DNA of 64,000 nucleotides from Flavobacterium tistrianum. GTDB lineage: Bacteria > Bacteroidota > Bacteroidia > Flavobacteriales > Flavobacteriaceae. The notes under the pieces were generated by a model. It searched no databases. It was not told where the DNA came from and was given only the letters and a program-made list of their open reading frames with translations. Positions 43,467 through 52,838 of the stretch are shown piece after piece. The DNA lies in the NCBI RefSeq assembly GCF_003254545.1, contig NZ_QJRH01000069.1, positions 186,001-250,000 of the forward strand, in the 5' to 3' direction. Made by a program: the position numbers and the translations under genes. Numbering within the stretch: position 1 is the stretch's first letter; each line of letters starts with the position of its first letter.

Positions 43467-44561
43467 TTAAACGTTAAAACGGAAATGCATTACATCACCA
43501 TCTTTCACGATATATTCTTTTCCTTCCACTCTGAATTTTCCAGCTTCTTTCGCTTTTGCCTCAGAACCGTAGTGAACGTAGTCGTCATATGAAATTACCT
43601 CTGCACGGATAAAACCTTTTTCAAAATCAGTGTGGATAACTCCAGCTGCTTGTGGTGCAGTTGCCCCAATATTTATTGTCCAAGCGCGAACTTCTTTTAC
43701 ACCAGCTGTAAAGTAAGTTTGCTGTTTTAATAATTTGTAAGCTGCACGAATTAAAACTGACGCTCCTGGCTCTTCTAATCCCATATCTTCAAGGAAAACC
43801 TGACGCTCTTCGTAGCTTTCTAATTCTGTGATATCAGCTTCTGCTCCTACTGAAAGTACAATAACTTCAGCTTCTTCATCTTTTACTAATTCGCGAACTT
43901 GATCTACATATTTGTTTCCGCTTACTGCAGAACTTTCGTCAACGTTACAAACGTATAAAACTGGTTTTGCTGTAATTAATTGGAAACTTTCCATAAGAAC
44001 TTCTTCGTCATTGTTTTGAGGAACGATTGTTCTTGCAGATTTTGCTTGCAATAAGGCTTCTCTAATTCTGTTTAATAAAGCTTCTTCTGTTTGAGCCTCT
44101 TTATTTCCTGTTTTTGCAGCACGTTTTACTTTCTCCAAACGTTTTTCGATTGTTTCCAAATCTTTTAACTGCAATTCGATATCGATAGTTTCTTTGTCAC
44201 GAATTGGGTTTACGTTTCCGTCAACGTGTACAATATTGTCATTATCAAAACAACGTAAAACGTGAATGATAGCATTACACTCTCTAATGTTTCCTAAAAA
44301 CTGGTTTCCAAGACCTTCGCCTTTACTTGCTCCTTTTACCAAACCAGCAATATCAACGATATCTACAGTTGCCATTTGAACGCGCTCTGGTTTTACCAAT
44401 TCTTCCAACTTGTTGATTCTTGGATCTGGAACGTTTACAACACCAATATTAGGTTCGATTGTACAAAACGGAAAGTTTGCACTCTGCGCTTTTGCATTAG
44501 ATAAACAATTAAATAATGTTGATTTTCCAACATTTGGTAATCCTACAATTCCTGCTTTCAT
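43467..44561 (-). CDS. ychF: Redox-regulated ATPase YchF (OLA1 family)
   Basis: 364-residue P-loop NTPase related to Obg but ATP-preferring, associated with ribosomes. G1 is GLPNVGKSTLFN at the very N-terminus, G3 DIVDIAGLVKGASKGEGLG, and the G4 position is CNVDE instead of NKxD, which accounts for ATP preference. A TGS-like C-terminal domain ends in GKEYIVKDGDVMHFRFN. Normal length and intact. Confidence 0.95.
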   Translation of the reverse strand: MKAGIVGLPNVGKSTLFNCLSNAKAQSANFPFCTIEPNIGVVNVPDPRINKLEELVKPERVQMATVDIVDIAGLVKGASKGEGLGNQFLGNIRECNAIIHVLRCFDNDNIVHVDGNVNPIRDKETIDIELQLKDLETIEKRLEKVKRAAKTGNKEAQTEEALLNRIREALLQAKSARTIVPQNNDEEVLMESFQLITAKPVLYVCNVDESSAVSGNKYVDQVRELVKDEEAEVIVLSVGAEADITELESYEERQVFLEDMGLEEPGASVLIRAAYKLLKQQTYFTAGVKEVRAWTINIGATAPQAAGVIHTDFEKGFIRAEVISYDDYVHYGSEAKAKEAGKFRVEGKEYIVKDGDVMHFRFNV

Positions 44562-44856
44562 CTGTTTGTTTCTATTTATTTTATGCGGGTCTTCAAATTT
44601 AAACCCTATACATTAAACCTTGTGATTTAATGGCTTATGATTTACCTGATTTTATCATTTTCTGCCAAAATGCTATTTTTTGGCTTTAAAATTTTGCAAA
44701 TATAAGATTTAATAGCTCTTGCGCGAAGTAAAAATGGTCAATAATATAATTTTAGATATATGCAATGAAATTTTTAAACATTTTATTAAATTTTTGTTAA
44801 AAAACATTACTTTTATAAAACTAATCAACAAAAAACAAACCAATAAACCAACAACT

Positions 44857-47490
44857 ATGAAAAAGATTGCATTATTACTATTTGTGCTGAATTCAGCATT
44901 TCTTTTTGCACAAAAAGAGGTCTCGGGTCTTGTGAAAGATAAAACTGGAAATCCGCTTCCAGGCGTTAATATTGTCGAAAAAGGAACTTCTAATGGTGTC
45001 TCTACCGATTTTGAGGGAAGCTTTAGAATAAAAGTTAAAGAAGGCGCAACTTTGATTTTCAGTTATGTAGGATTTACAACAGTTGAAAAAACAGTTTCTG
45101 GAGATAAGATAAGTGTTACGTTAAGCGAGAATGATGGGCAGGTTTTAAACGACGTTGTTGTAGTTGGTTCCAGAAATGCTAAGAGAACCGTTGTAAATTC
45201 GGCAGTTCCTATTGATGTAATCAATGTAAAAGATGTAACTACACAAAGCGGAAAAATCGAAATTAATCAGTTATTACAATATGTAGCTCCTTCATTTAAT
45301 GCCAATAAACAATCGGGATCTGATGGTGCCGACCACGTTGACCCAGCTTCTTTGAGAGGTATGGGGCCAGATCAGACTCTGGTTTTGATTAACGGAAAAA
45401 GAAGACATCAATCTTCCCTAATCAATTTATTTGGAACTCGCGGACGTGGAAACACAGGAACAGATTTGAATGCTATTCCAGCTGCGTCTATCAAGAGAAT
45501 TGAAATTTTGCGCGATGGTGCTTCTGCTCAATATGGTTCTGATGCCATTGCTGGAGTTATTAATATTGTGACAAACGACAACGTTGACGAATTAACAGGC
45601 TCTGTTACGTATGGCGTTTTTAATACGCATGCCAAAGGCGAATTCTTGCTAGGAACTCCAAACACAAAAGGATTTAGATTGGATCAGAATGGAAACGGAA
45701 ATTCATATGGAAAAAATCAGGATTTTGACGGAGGCTCTGTAAGAGTAGCAGCAAATTATGGAACTGGAATTGGTTCTAAAGGTGGTTATGTAAATGTTAC
45801 AGGAGAATTTTTAAGCAAAAACAAAACACTAAGACCTGCTTACGATTTCAGAAAAGGTTTTGGTGATGCAGAAATGACAGGTGTTAATTTGTTTGCCAAT
45901 TTAGCAATTCCTATTTCTGATAAAACTGAATTTTATGCTTTTGGCGGAAGCAATTTCAGAGATACAGACGCTTATGCTTTTACCAGAAATGATGGTGAAA
46001 GAGTTGTAGAATCTGTTTATCCAGGTGGATATACCCCAAGAATTACTTCTAAAATTAATGACAATTCTATCGCAGCAGGAATTAGAACTGAATCTTCTGG
46101 CGGATGGAAATTTGATTTGAGCAATACTTTTGGTAAAAACAAATTTCAATACGATATTAAAGGAACTATAAATGCTTCTCTTGAAGAAAAATCTCCTCAC
46201 GAATTTGATGCTGGAGGACACAGTTTGCTTCAAAACACCACAAATTTTGATATTTCGAAAAATTATGGAGATGTTTTAAAAGGTTTAAATATTGCTTTTG
46301 GAGCAGAATTTAGAGTAGAACAATTTGAAATTTTTGCTGGCGAAGAAGGTTCATACGCAACTTACGATACAAACGGAAAACCTATTACAGATCCTACAAC
46401 TCAAAGCGCGCCAATTGATCCAGTAACTGGAGAACCAAGACCTGGAGGCTCACAAGGTTTCCCTGGATACAGCCCTGCAAACGAAGTAAACAAAGACAGA
46501 ACTAATTTTTCTCTTTATACTGATGCCGAATTGGATGTTACAGAAGCTTGGATGTTAAGCGGAGCTTTGCGTTTTGAAAATTATAGTGATTTCGGAAGCA
46601 CACTTAATGGAAAATTAGCATCAAGACTTAAAATTACAGATCATATCAACGCCAGAGGATCTATAAGTACAGGGTTTCGTGCGCCATCTTTAGCTCAAAT
46701 TTATTATAATTTACGTTTTACCAACTTTAACGCAAGCGGAGCAACAGAAGTATTATTGGCTCCAAACGATAGTCCAGTAACAAGAGCGTTCGGAATTCAG
46801 AAATTAAATGAAGAAAAAGCGGTAAATGCTTCGTTTGGTTTTACTGCATCTTTTGGCGATTTTACAGCAACAGTTGACGGATATTATATTCAGGTAAAAG
46901 ACCGTATCGTTTTAACAGGATATTTTGATGCCAGCTCTTTAAATTTAGGCGTTTCTGAAGCTCAGTTTTTTGTGAATGGAGTTGACACAAGCACGCATGG
47001 TTTGGATTTGGTTTTCTCTTGGAAAAAGAAATTTGATTTCGGCCAGTTTGGTGCAACTTTAGTTGGAAACATCAACGACATGAAAATTGACAAAGTTAAA
47101 AATGGTACTCTTGACGAATCTATTTTCTTTGGAAAACGAGAAAAAGCATTCTTATTGGCTTCAGCTCCAGACAATAAATTTGGTTTAAACCTTACTTATG
47201 CTAAAAACAAATTTGATGCAGGACTAGCTTTTACTCGTTTTAGCAAAGTGGTTTTGGTTGATTATGCTGACGAAGACGACATTTACAATCCGAGATTGAT
47301 TACCGATTTAACTCTTGGATATCAGTTTACAAAAAGCTTAAAACTGACTATAGGAAGCAACAACTTATTTAATGTATACCCAACTAAACAAGACGAACAA
47401 GGAAATACAGAAGCAGGAGGTTATTGGGATGCAGTACAAATGGGTTTCAGCGGAGCTTATTACTACGCAAGACTTGGATTTAATTTTTAA
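44857..47490 (+). CDS. TonB-dependent receptor
   Basis: About 878 residues. Signal peptide MKKIALLLFVLNSAFLFAQ, a carboxypeptidase-regulatory domain (KEVSGLVKDKTGNPLPGVNI) to about residue 95, the plug (VVVGSRNAKRTVVNSAVPID, GMGPDQTLVLINGKRRHQSS, AQYGSDAIAGVINIVT) to about 240, and a 22-strand-type barrel ending YYYARLGFNF with the terminal aromatic residue. The ATG at 44857 is chosen because it starts the signal peptide. No SusD partner is adjacent, so it is a lone receptor for an unknown siderophore, vitamin or other ligand. Confidence 0.9.
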   Translation: MKKIALLLFVLNSAFLFAQKEVSGLVKDKTGNPLPGVNIVEKGTSNGVSTDFEGSFRIKVKEGATLIFSYVGFTTVEKTVSGDKISVTLSENDGQVLNDVVVVGSRNAKRTVVNSAVPIDVINVKDVTTQSGKIEINQLLQYVAPSFNANKQSGSDGADHVDPASLRGMGPDQTLVLINGKRRHQSSLINLFGTRGRGNTGTDLNAIPAASIKRIEILRDGASAQYGSDAIAGVINIVTNDNVDELTGSVTYGVFNTHAKGEFLLGTPNTKGFRLDQNGNGNSYGKNQDFDGGSVRVAANYGTGIGSKGGYVNVTGEFLSKNKTLRPAYDFRKGFGDAEMTGVNLFANLAIPISDKTEFYAFGGSNFRDTDAYAFTRNDGERVVESVYPGGYTPRITSKINDNSIAAGIRTESSGGWKFDLSNTFGKNKFQYDIKGTINASLEEKSPHEFDAGGHSLLQNTTNFDISKNYGDVLKGLNIAFGAEFRVEQFEIFAGEEGSYATYDTNGKPITDPTTQSAPIDPVTGEPRPGGSQGFPGYSPANEVNKDRTNFSLYTDAELDVTEAWMLSGALRFENYSDFGSTLNGKLASRLKITDHINARGSISTGFRAPSLAQIYYNLRFTNFNASGATEVLLAPNDSPVTRAFGIQKLNEEKAVNASFGFTASFGDFTATVDGYYIQVKDRIVLTGYFDASSLNLGVSEAQFFVNGVDTSTHGLDLVFSWKKKFDFGQFGATLVGNINDMKIDKVKNGTLDESIFFGKREKAFLLASAPDNKFGLNLTYAKNKFDAGLAFTRFSKVVLVDYADEDDIYNPRLITDLTLGYQFTKSLKLTIGSNNLFNVYPTKQDEQGNTEAGGYWDAVQMGFSGAYYYARLGFNF

Positions 47491-47500
47491 TTATTAAAAG

Positions 47501-47530
47501 AGGGCTTCGACTTCGCTCAGCCTGACAGAA
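47501..47530. repeat. Family D arm fragment
   Basis: GGGCTTCGACTTCGCTCAG followed by CCTGACAGA, a single arm of the dispersed TTCGAC...CAGGATGACA repeat, right after the receptor gene. Confidence 0.55.
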
Positions 47531-47536
47531 CAAAAA

Positions 47537-47564
47537 AATCCTGAACATAACGTTCAGGATTTTT
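47537..47564. terminator. Bidirectional terminator
   Basis: AATCCTGAAC and GTTCAGGATT around a 5-nt loop with A/T runs on both sides, between two convergent genes. Confidence 0.88.
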
Positions 47565-47579
47565 CATTTCTATTTATAA

Positions 47580-48743
47580 TTACAATTTAAACTCTAACGA
47601 TGCAATGATAGCTTTTTCTTCATCGGTTGCTGTAAATCCTGAAATATCCCAATAATTGGTTAGGATTTTGTTTTTCTTATTAAAAAGTGATTTTTCTTTA
47701 AAGACGTCACTTTCGTTATAAGTGAAATTTTGTTTGTTGAAACCCGTTGTGACAAAACTATTCCTTACCTGTACATTTTTAGTTTTATCCTTTAAAACAA
47801 CATTATAACCAATTTCTTCATTAGAACTCAATAAGTAGTAATCGGTTCCATCCCATCTATAATTTACTTTTACAAACGACTTTGTGAGGTTTTTTTCGCC
47901 TTCTTTTGTCTTCTCTTCCACTTTATCAAGAGTTGCAGGCGTGACAGAAATAGTAAATTCTACAATAATTTTTTTCACGGGATCATAAATGATTTCGAAA
48001 TTATCAATTGCTTCTTTGGCTTTATCCAGCGGAACAACTGACATTACGTAGTAATCTTTGTTTTTAGAATGCCCTTTGGTTGTAAAATCATATTCCTTTT
48101 TGGCTTTTGAATCCAGTAAAGGTTCTAAGTATTTAAAACTCGAATAATTCTCCATTATATTATTCAAATTATAACCTTTCAAATCAGCACTTACATCAGC
48201 TTCTAATAATCCGTAAGAACGATTTTGTTCCACCAGCAAAGTGGTTTCATTATTATTCTTATCAAATTGAAAATTTACCAATCCATCATTATAATACGTA
48301 TACTGATTGTCGAGCATAAAAAACTCTCTAACATATACTTTCTGTCTATGCGAGATACTAATTTTCTTTGTAGAATTGTTAACCAATTTCTGCAGTATTT
48401 TTTCTGGAGATTCCTTAGACAAAACTACTTCATCTAATTTATTGTTTTTACTCTTTAAATAAACAACAAATTTTTGCTCTCCATTCAAAGAAGTCCAGCG
48501 TACGGTCAAATCTTCATAATTAGTTTCAGAAACCTGAACATTAGATCCGCCAGTCAGCATAAAAGTAACTTTCCCTTCTTCGTTGCTCAATAAAATTTGT
48601 TGAGTTTTCATTATTTTAACCGTAGCATTTGGTATTGGCTCCATGGTTTCTATATCCTTAACAATAATAGAATACTCCTCCTTTTGTGCAAAAACGCTTA
48701 CGCAGTTGAGCAAAACAATAAATAAAAGTAGCAATTTCTTCAT
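47580..48743 (-). CDS. Secreted carboxypeptidase-regulatory-like domain protein
   Basis: 387 residues. Signal peptide MKKLLLLFIVLLNCVSVFAQ, then a carboxypeptidase-regulatory-like beta-sandwich (IETMEPIPNATVKIMKT..., residues about 20-95), then a mixed alpha/beta region with SPEKILQKLVNNSTKKI and KVYVREFFMLDNQY, similar to the N-terminal part of DUF5686-type proteins but without their barrel. The location should be periplasm or outer membrane. Its function is unknown. Confidence 0.72.
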   Translation of the reverse strand: MKKLLLLFIVLLNCVSVFAQKEEYSIIVKDIETMEPIPNATVKIMKTQQILLSNEEGKVTFMLTGGSNVQVSETNYEDLTVRWTSLNGEQKFVVYLKSKNNKLDEVVLSKESPEKILQKLVNNSTKKISISHRQKVYVREFFMLDNQYTYYNDGLVNFQFDKNNNETTLLVEQNRSYGLLEADVSADLKGYNLNNIMENYSSFKYLEPLLDSKAKKEYDFTTKGHSKNKDYYVMSVVPLDKAKEAIDNFEIIYDPVKKIIVEFTISVTPATLDKVEEKTKEGEKNLTKSFVKVNYRWDGTDYYLLSSNEEIGYNVVLKDKTKNVQVRNSFVTTGFNKQNFTYNESDVFKEKSLFNKKNKILTNYWDISGFTATDEEKAIIASLEFKL

Positions 48744-48857
48744 AGGCACTGTTATTTTTTCAACTAAAGTATTGTTTTTCTAACAATAAAGCAACAGCCT
48801 AAAAATAAAACATTCGCTATCAAGTGACTAACACTTGCAAATACCTGAAATCAGGGT

Positions 48858-48889
48858 AAAAAAAATCCTGAGTTTTTCGACTCAGGATT
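48858..48889 (-). terminator. Terminator of the ferredoxin gene
   Basis: AATCCTGAGT (48864-48873) pairs with ACTCAGGATT (48880-48889); on the minus strand the stem is followed by a run of T. Confidence 0.88.
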
Positions 48890-48913
48890 CTATAATTTAT
48901 CAAACAATTATTT

Positions 48914-49264
48914 TTACTCGTTATGTAAAAAAGCTTGTCTTTCTAATAAAGTTTCTTCGTCTTCAACGTGATTGTCATCAGGTACACAACAGTCAACAGG
49001 ACAAACAGCAGCACACTGGGGCTCATCGTGAAAACCTTTACATTCTGTACATTTTCCAGGTACGATATAATAAATTTCATCAGAAATTGGAGTTTGCGCA
49101 TCGTCAGCGTCAACTTCAGTTCCGTCAGGTAAAACTATTTTTCCAGAAAGACTTGTTCCGTCTTTATATCTCCAATCATCTGCTCCTTCATATATTGCTG
49201 TATTTGGGCACTCTGGTTCGCAAGCCCCGCAATTGATGCATTCGTCAGTTATAATAATTGCCAT
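48914..49264 (-). CDS. Ferredoxin with two 4Fe-4S clusters
   Basis: 116-residue acidic electron carrier. Cluster ligands are C9, C12, C15, C19 (CINCGACEPEC) and C72, C75, C84, C88 plus C92 (CTECKGFHDEPQCAAVCPVDC), with a longer insert between the two sets than in clostridial ferredoxins. It is divergent from the acyl-CoA reductase gene; the two are a conserved pair in Flavobacteria. It may supply electrons to that or another reductase, which is not shown by sequence. Confidence 0.9.
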   Translation of the reverse strand: MAIIITDECINCGACEPECPNTAIYEGADDWRYKDGTSLSGKIVLPDGTEVDADDAQTPISDEIYYIVPGKCTECKGFHDEPQCAAVCPVDCCVPDDNHVEDEETLLERQAFLHNE

Positions 49265-49267
49265 CTT

Positions 49268-49334
49268 TTTAGTCTTAAAGTTTAAAAGTCATAAAGTCTA
49301 AAGTCATAAAATCTGTCATAAAGTTTGAAAGTAC
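49268..49334. repeat. Short direct repeats in the divergent spacer
   Basis: Several variants of the words AGTCTAAAGTCATAAA and AAAGTTTAAAAGTCATAAAG follow one another between the ferredoxin and acyl-CoA reductase genes. Their role is unknown. Confidence 0.5.
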
Positions 49335-49371
49335 TAAAGTTAAAGTATAATAGCCTTTTCAACTTTGGACT

Positions 49372-49403
49372 TTTGTCTTTCGACTTAATTATGCTTATTT
49401 TTG
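49372..49403 (+). promoter_or_regulatory. Promoter of acyl-CoA reductase gene
   Basis: TTTG (49372-49375), a 20-nt spacer and TATTTTTG (49396-49403), 38 nt before the ATG. Confidence 0.75.
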
Positions 49404-49441
49404 TGCAAAATTACAATCAAAACAATTCATAAACAAACATT

Positions 49442-50515
49442 ATGACATTAGAAACAAAAAAAAGTGTTTTTGTTGAATTAGGAAAATTTTTAAGTCAGTT
49501 TTCTGAAGGTGCTTCTGCGCAAAAATCTGACGTTTTATATAACGACATCTTTTTTGAAGATTTCGAAAATCTAATTCGTTTATCACAATCTCATAATGGA
49601 TGGTATACTCCAGAACAAGTCTATTTCTCTATACAATCTTGGGCTGAAGCTTTAACCAAAGAAAATATAGACAAATGGCTTTCAGCTTATTCCTTCGACT
49701 CCGCTCAGGATGACAAAAATGGAAAAACTGTTGCTTTAATTTTAGCTGGAAATATTCCGTTAGTAGGTTTTCATGATTTTTTATCTGTTTTAATAACTGG
49801 AAATAAAGCTTTAATCAAGACTTCATCAAACGACCAGCATTTATTGCCATTTTTAGCTAAATATTTAATTGCTGTTGATGAAAATTTCAAAGATAAAATC
49901 ACTTTTGTAGAAGGAAAACTAGAAAACTTTGATGCTGTAATTGCAACAGGAAGCAACAATACAGCTCGTTATTTTGAATATTATTTTAAAGACAAGCCGT
50001 CGATTATTCGTAAAAACAGAAATTCGGCTGCCATTTTAACTGGAAAAGAAACCAATGAAGATCTAGAAGCACTTGGAGAAGATATTTTCAGATATTTTGG
50101 TTTAGGATGTCGAAATGTATCAAAATTGTATATTCCGAAAGATTATTCTTTTGATGCATTTTTTCAAGCAATGTTCAAATATCAAGATGTCATTCATTAT
50201 GAAAAATTCGCTAATAATTATGATTATAACAAAGCTGTTTTTTTAATGAGCAATTTCAAATTATTAGACAACGGATTTTTGACTTTAAAAGAAGATTCAA
50301 GTTACGCTTCACCTATTTCGAGTGTTTTTTATGAATACTACGAAAATCTTGAAGAACTCCAAAAACGTCTTCAGGAGGACGCAGATCAAATTCAGTGCAT
50401 TGTTAGCAATAATTTAACGACAAATAGTATTGCATTTGGAGAAACCCAAAAACCTCAATTGTGGGATTACGCAGACAATGTGGATACTATAACGTTTTTG
50501 TTAACAACAAAGTAA
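49442..50515 (+). CDS. Acyl-CoA reductase (LuxC-like)
   Basis: 357-residue protein of the LuxC/aldehyde-dehydrogenase-like family, which reduces an acyl-CoA (or acyl-enzyme) to aldehyde with NAD(P)H. Family features are LILAGNIPLVGFHDFLSVLI, ATGSNNTARYFEYYF, RKNRNSAAILTG and the FGLGCRNVSKLYIP segment with the likely nucleophilic Cys. Residues 84-92 (SFDSAQDDK) are encoded by a fragment of a dispersed intergenic repeat (49691-49716) and are not expected in the family. It has its own promoter and is followed by serC 93 nt later. Confidence 0.85.
   Translation: MTLETKKSVFVELGKFLSQFSEGASAQKSDVLYNDIFFEDFENLIRLSQSHNGWYTPEQVYFSIQSWAEALTKENIDKWLSAYSFDSAQDDKNGKTVALILAGNIPLVGFHDFLSVLITGNKALIKTSSNDQHLLPFLAKYLIAVDENFKDKITFVEGKLENFDAVIATGSNNTARYFEYYFKDKPSIIRKNRNSAAILTGKETNEDLEALGEDIFRYFGLGCRNVSKLYIPKDYSFDAFFQAMFKYQDVIHYEKFANNYDYNKAVFLMSNFKLLDNGFLTLKEDSSYASPISSVFYEYYENLEELQKRLQEDADQIQCIVSNNLTTNSIAFGETQKPQLWDYADNVDTITFLLTTK
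49691..49716 (+). repeat. Family D repeat fragment inside a coding sequence
   Basis: CCTTCGACTCCGCTCAGGAT plus GACA matches the arm of the dispersed repeat seen intergenically at 43263-43374 (CTCAGGATGACA) and 47501-47530. It is in frame and keeps the acyl-CoA reductase gene open. Confidence 0.7.
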
Positions 50516-50608
50516 TAAAATGTTTAATTATTTCGAATATTTTAACGCTTTTTCGGCTCTTATTGCCGAAATTTGCGTCTTTAAAATTTTCGACTATTAA
50601 CAACAACC

Positions 50609-51679
50609 ATGAAAAAACACAACTACAGCGCAGGACCAAGTATTTTACCTCAGGAAGTTTTTGAGAAGGCATCAAAAGCAATTTTAAATTTTAATGATTC
50701 AGGGTTATCTATCCTTGAAATCTCGCACCGAAGCAAAGATTTCGTTGCAGTTATGGAGGAAGCTCGTTCCCTTGCTTTAGAATTATTAGGTCTTCAGGGG
50801 AAAGGTTATCAAGCTTTATTTTTACAAGGTGGTGCCAGCACAGCATTCTTAATGGCTCCATATAACTTAATGAAAGAAAACGGAAAAGCTGCTTATTTAG
50901 ATTCAGGAACGTGGGCAACTGCGGCAATCAAAGAAGCGAAACTTTTCGGTGAGACTGTTGTCGTAGCTTCTTCAAAAGAAGACAATTATACTTACGTTCC
51001 AAAAGGTTACGAAATTCCAGCTGATGCTGATTATTTCCACTGCACAAGTAACAATACCATCTTTGGAACTCAAATGAAAGAATTCCCAGCAACAAATGTA
51101 CCTGTTGTTTGCGATATGAGTTCTGATATTTTTTCACGTGAATTAGACTTTTCTAAATTCGACTTAATCTATGCTGGAGCTCAAAAAAATATGGGGCCTG
51201 CCGGAACTACATTAGTAGTGGTTAAAGAAGAAATCTTAGGCAAAAACGGAAGAACTATTCCAAGTATGCTAGATTATGCTAAGCACATTAAAGGAGAAAG
51301 TATGTATAATACTCCACCTGTATTTGCTGTTTACGTTTCTCTTTTAACTTTACAATGGATTAAAGAAAAAGGCGGAATCGCTGCTGTTGAAAAATTAAAC
51401 AATGCTAAAGCTGAATTGCTTTACGCTGAAATCGACAGAAACCCATTATTTAAAGGTGCTGCTAAAGTAGAAGATCGTTCAAACATGAACGTAACTTTCT
51501 TACTGACAAATCCTGATCACACAGAGACTTTCGATGCTTTATGGAAAGCTGCAAACATTTCTGGATTGCCAGGACACCGTTCTGTTGGCGGTTACAGAGC
51601 TTCTATCTACAACGCTATGCCAATTGAAAGCGTTCAGGTTTTAGTTGACGTAATGAAAGCACTAGAAACTAAAGTTTAA
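50609..51679 (+). CDS. serC: Phosphoserine aminotransferase
   Basis: Transaminates 3-phosphohydroxypyruvate to phosphoserine (and 3-hydroxy-2-oxo-4-phosphobutanoate in PLP synthesis). 356 residues: MKKHNYSAGPSILPQEV, PLP-phosphate region GGASTAF, PLP lysine K193 in AGAQKNMGPAG, and the C-terminal GHRSVGGYRASIYNAM that binds substrate. It precedes serA, giving the first two steps of serine synthesis together. The last step (SerB) is not in view. Confidence 0.94.
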   Translation: MKKHNYSAGPSILPQEVFEKASKAILNFNDSGLSILEISHRSKDFVAVMEEARSLALELLGLQGKGYQALFLQGGASTAFLMAPYNLMKENGKAAYLDSGTWATAAIKEAKLFGETVVVASSKEDNYTYVPKGYEIPADADYFHCTSNNTIFGTQMKEFPATNVPVVCDMSSDIFSRELDFSKFDLIYAGAQKNMGPAGTTLVVVKEEILGKNGRTIPSMLDYAKHIKGESMYNTPPVFAVYVSLLTLQWIKEKGGIAAVEKLNNAKAELLYAEIDRNPLFKGAAKVEDRSNMNVTFLLTNPDHTETFDALWKAANISGLPGHRSVGGYRASIYNAMPIESVQVLVDVMKALETKV

Positions 51680-51690
51680 TTTTTTTTTTT

Positions 51691-51805
51691 GGTTAATCGT
51701 TAATTTGTTTAACTGTTTAATCGTCAAAAAACACTTGCTTTAAAATATCAAAAAAAGAAAAATCAAATAGTTGGTTTATCGATTAAACAATTAAACGATT
51801 AAACC
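51691..51805. repeat. Inverted repeat, family B, copy 2
   Basis: GGTTAATCGTTAATTTGTTT on the left (from 51691) and GATTAAACAATTAAACGATT on the right (51781 on), imperfectly complementary. It fills the 148-nt serC-serA spacer, as its relative does at 15234-15289. Confidence 0.7.
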
Positions 51806-51827
51806 AAATAAAAAAATAAATCCTGCA

Positions 51828-52778
51828 ATGAAAGTATTAGCAAATGACGGAATTTCTAAAAGCGGAATTCTAGCCTTAGAAAAAGGCGGTTTTGAAGTTA
51901 TCACTACAAAAGTAGCTCAAGAACAAGTGGCTAACTATATAAATGATAACAATATTGATGTAATTTTAGTTCGTAGCGCAACTAAAGTTCGTAAAGATAT
52001 TATCGATGCTTGTCCTGGAATCAAAATCATCGGTCGTGGTGGTGTTGGTATGGATAATATCGATGTGGATTATGCAAAAAGCAAAGGAATCCATGTAATC
52101 AATACTCCTGCTTCATCTTCAGAATCTGTTGCAGAATTAGTATTTGGACACTTATTCTCTGGTGTACGTTTTTTACATGATTCTAACAGAAATATGCCTC
52201 TTGAAGGAGATTCAAACTTTGATGGTTTGAAAAAAGCTTACGCTAACGGAACTGAATTGAGAGGAAAAACTTTAGGTATTGTTGGTATTGGTCGTATCGG
52301 ACAAGCTACTGCAAAAATGGCTCTTGGTTTAGGAATGAAAGTTATCGCTGCAGATAGCTTTATCCCTCAAGTTGATGTAAAAGTTGAATTTTTCGACGGA
52401 CAGTCAATTACAACTACAATTGTTTCTCAATCTTTAGAGTCTTTATTTAAAGAAGCTGATTTCATTACATTACACGTTCCTGCTCAAGATGGATATATCA
52501 TTGGAGAAAAAGAACTTGCAATTATGAAAGATGGTGTTGGAATCGTAAACTGTGCGCGTGGTGGTGTTATTGATGAAGTAGCTTTGGTAAAAGCTTTAGA
52601 TTCAGGAAAAGTTGCTTTTGCTGGTTTAGATGTTTTTGAAAGTGAGCCAAAACCAGAAATGGCAATCTTAATGCACTCTAAAATCTCTTTAACTCCTCAT
52701 ATTGGAGCTGCTACAGGAGAAGCACAAGATAGAATTGGTACTGAATTAGCATCACAAATTATCACTTTGTTGAGCTAA
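51828..52778 (+). CDS. serA: D-3-phosphoglycerate dehydrogenase-like enzyme
   Basis: 316-residue D-2-hydroxyacid dehydrogenase that oxidises 3-phosphoglycerate in serine synthesis. NAD-binding GIVGIGRIGQATA, catalytic Arg/Glu/His in NCARGGVIDEVAL, DVFESEPKPE and LTPHIGAATGEA are intact. It lacks the C-terminal ACT regulatory domain of the long form, so serine feedback through ACT is not expected. The location after serC supports the pathway assignment. Confidence 0.9.
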   Translation: MKVLANDGISKSGILALEKGGFEVITTKVAQEQVANYINDNNIDVILVRSATKVRKDIIDACPGIKIIGRGGVGMDNIDVDYAKSKGIHVINTPASSSESVAELVFGHLFSGVRFLHDSNRNMPLEGDSNFDGLKKAYANGTELRGKTLGIVGIGRIGQATAKMALGLGMKVIAADSFIPQVDVKVEFFDGQSITTTIVSQSLESLFKEADFITLHVPAQDGYIIGEKELAIMKDGVGIVNCARGGVIDEVALVKALDSGKVAFAGLDVFESEPKPEMAILMHSKISLTPHIGAATGEAQDRIGTELASQIITLLS

Positions 52779-52802
52779 CCAATCAAAAAATAGATTATCT
52801 TT

Positions 52803-52838
52803 AAAGGGATTTATTACAATTTTGTAGTAAATCCCTTT
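52803..52838 (+). terminator. Terminator of serA, overlapping the next promoter
   Basis: AAAGGGATTTATTAC (52803-52817) pairs with GTAGTAAATCCCTTT (52824-52838), followed by CTTTTG. The -33 TTTG of the next gene's promoter lies in its loop and right arm. Confidence 0.8.

Noticed and set aside
44719..44856. Longer start for the TonB-dependent receptor
   Set aside because: The extra codons are AT-rich and would put the signal peptide far from the N-terminus; the ATG at 44857 begins it exactly.
48835..49236. 133-codon plus-strand frame over the ferredoxin gene
   Set aside because: It is antisense to the two Cys-cluster motifs, which are clearly coding on the minus strand.
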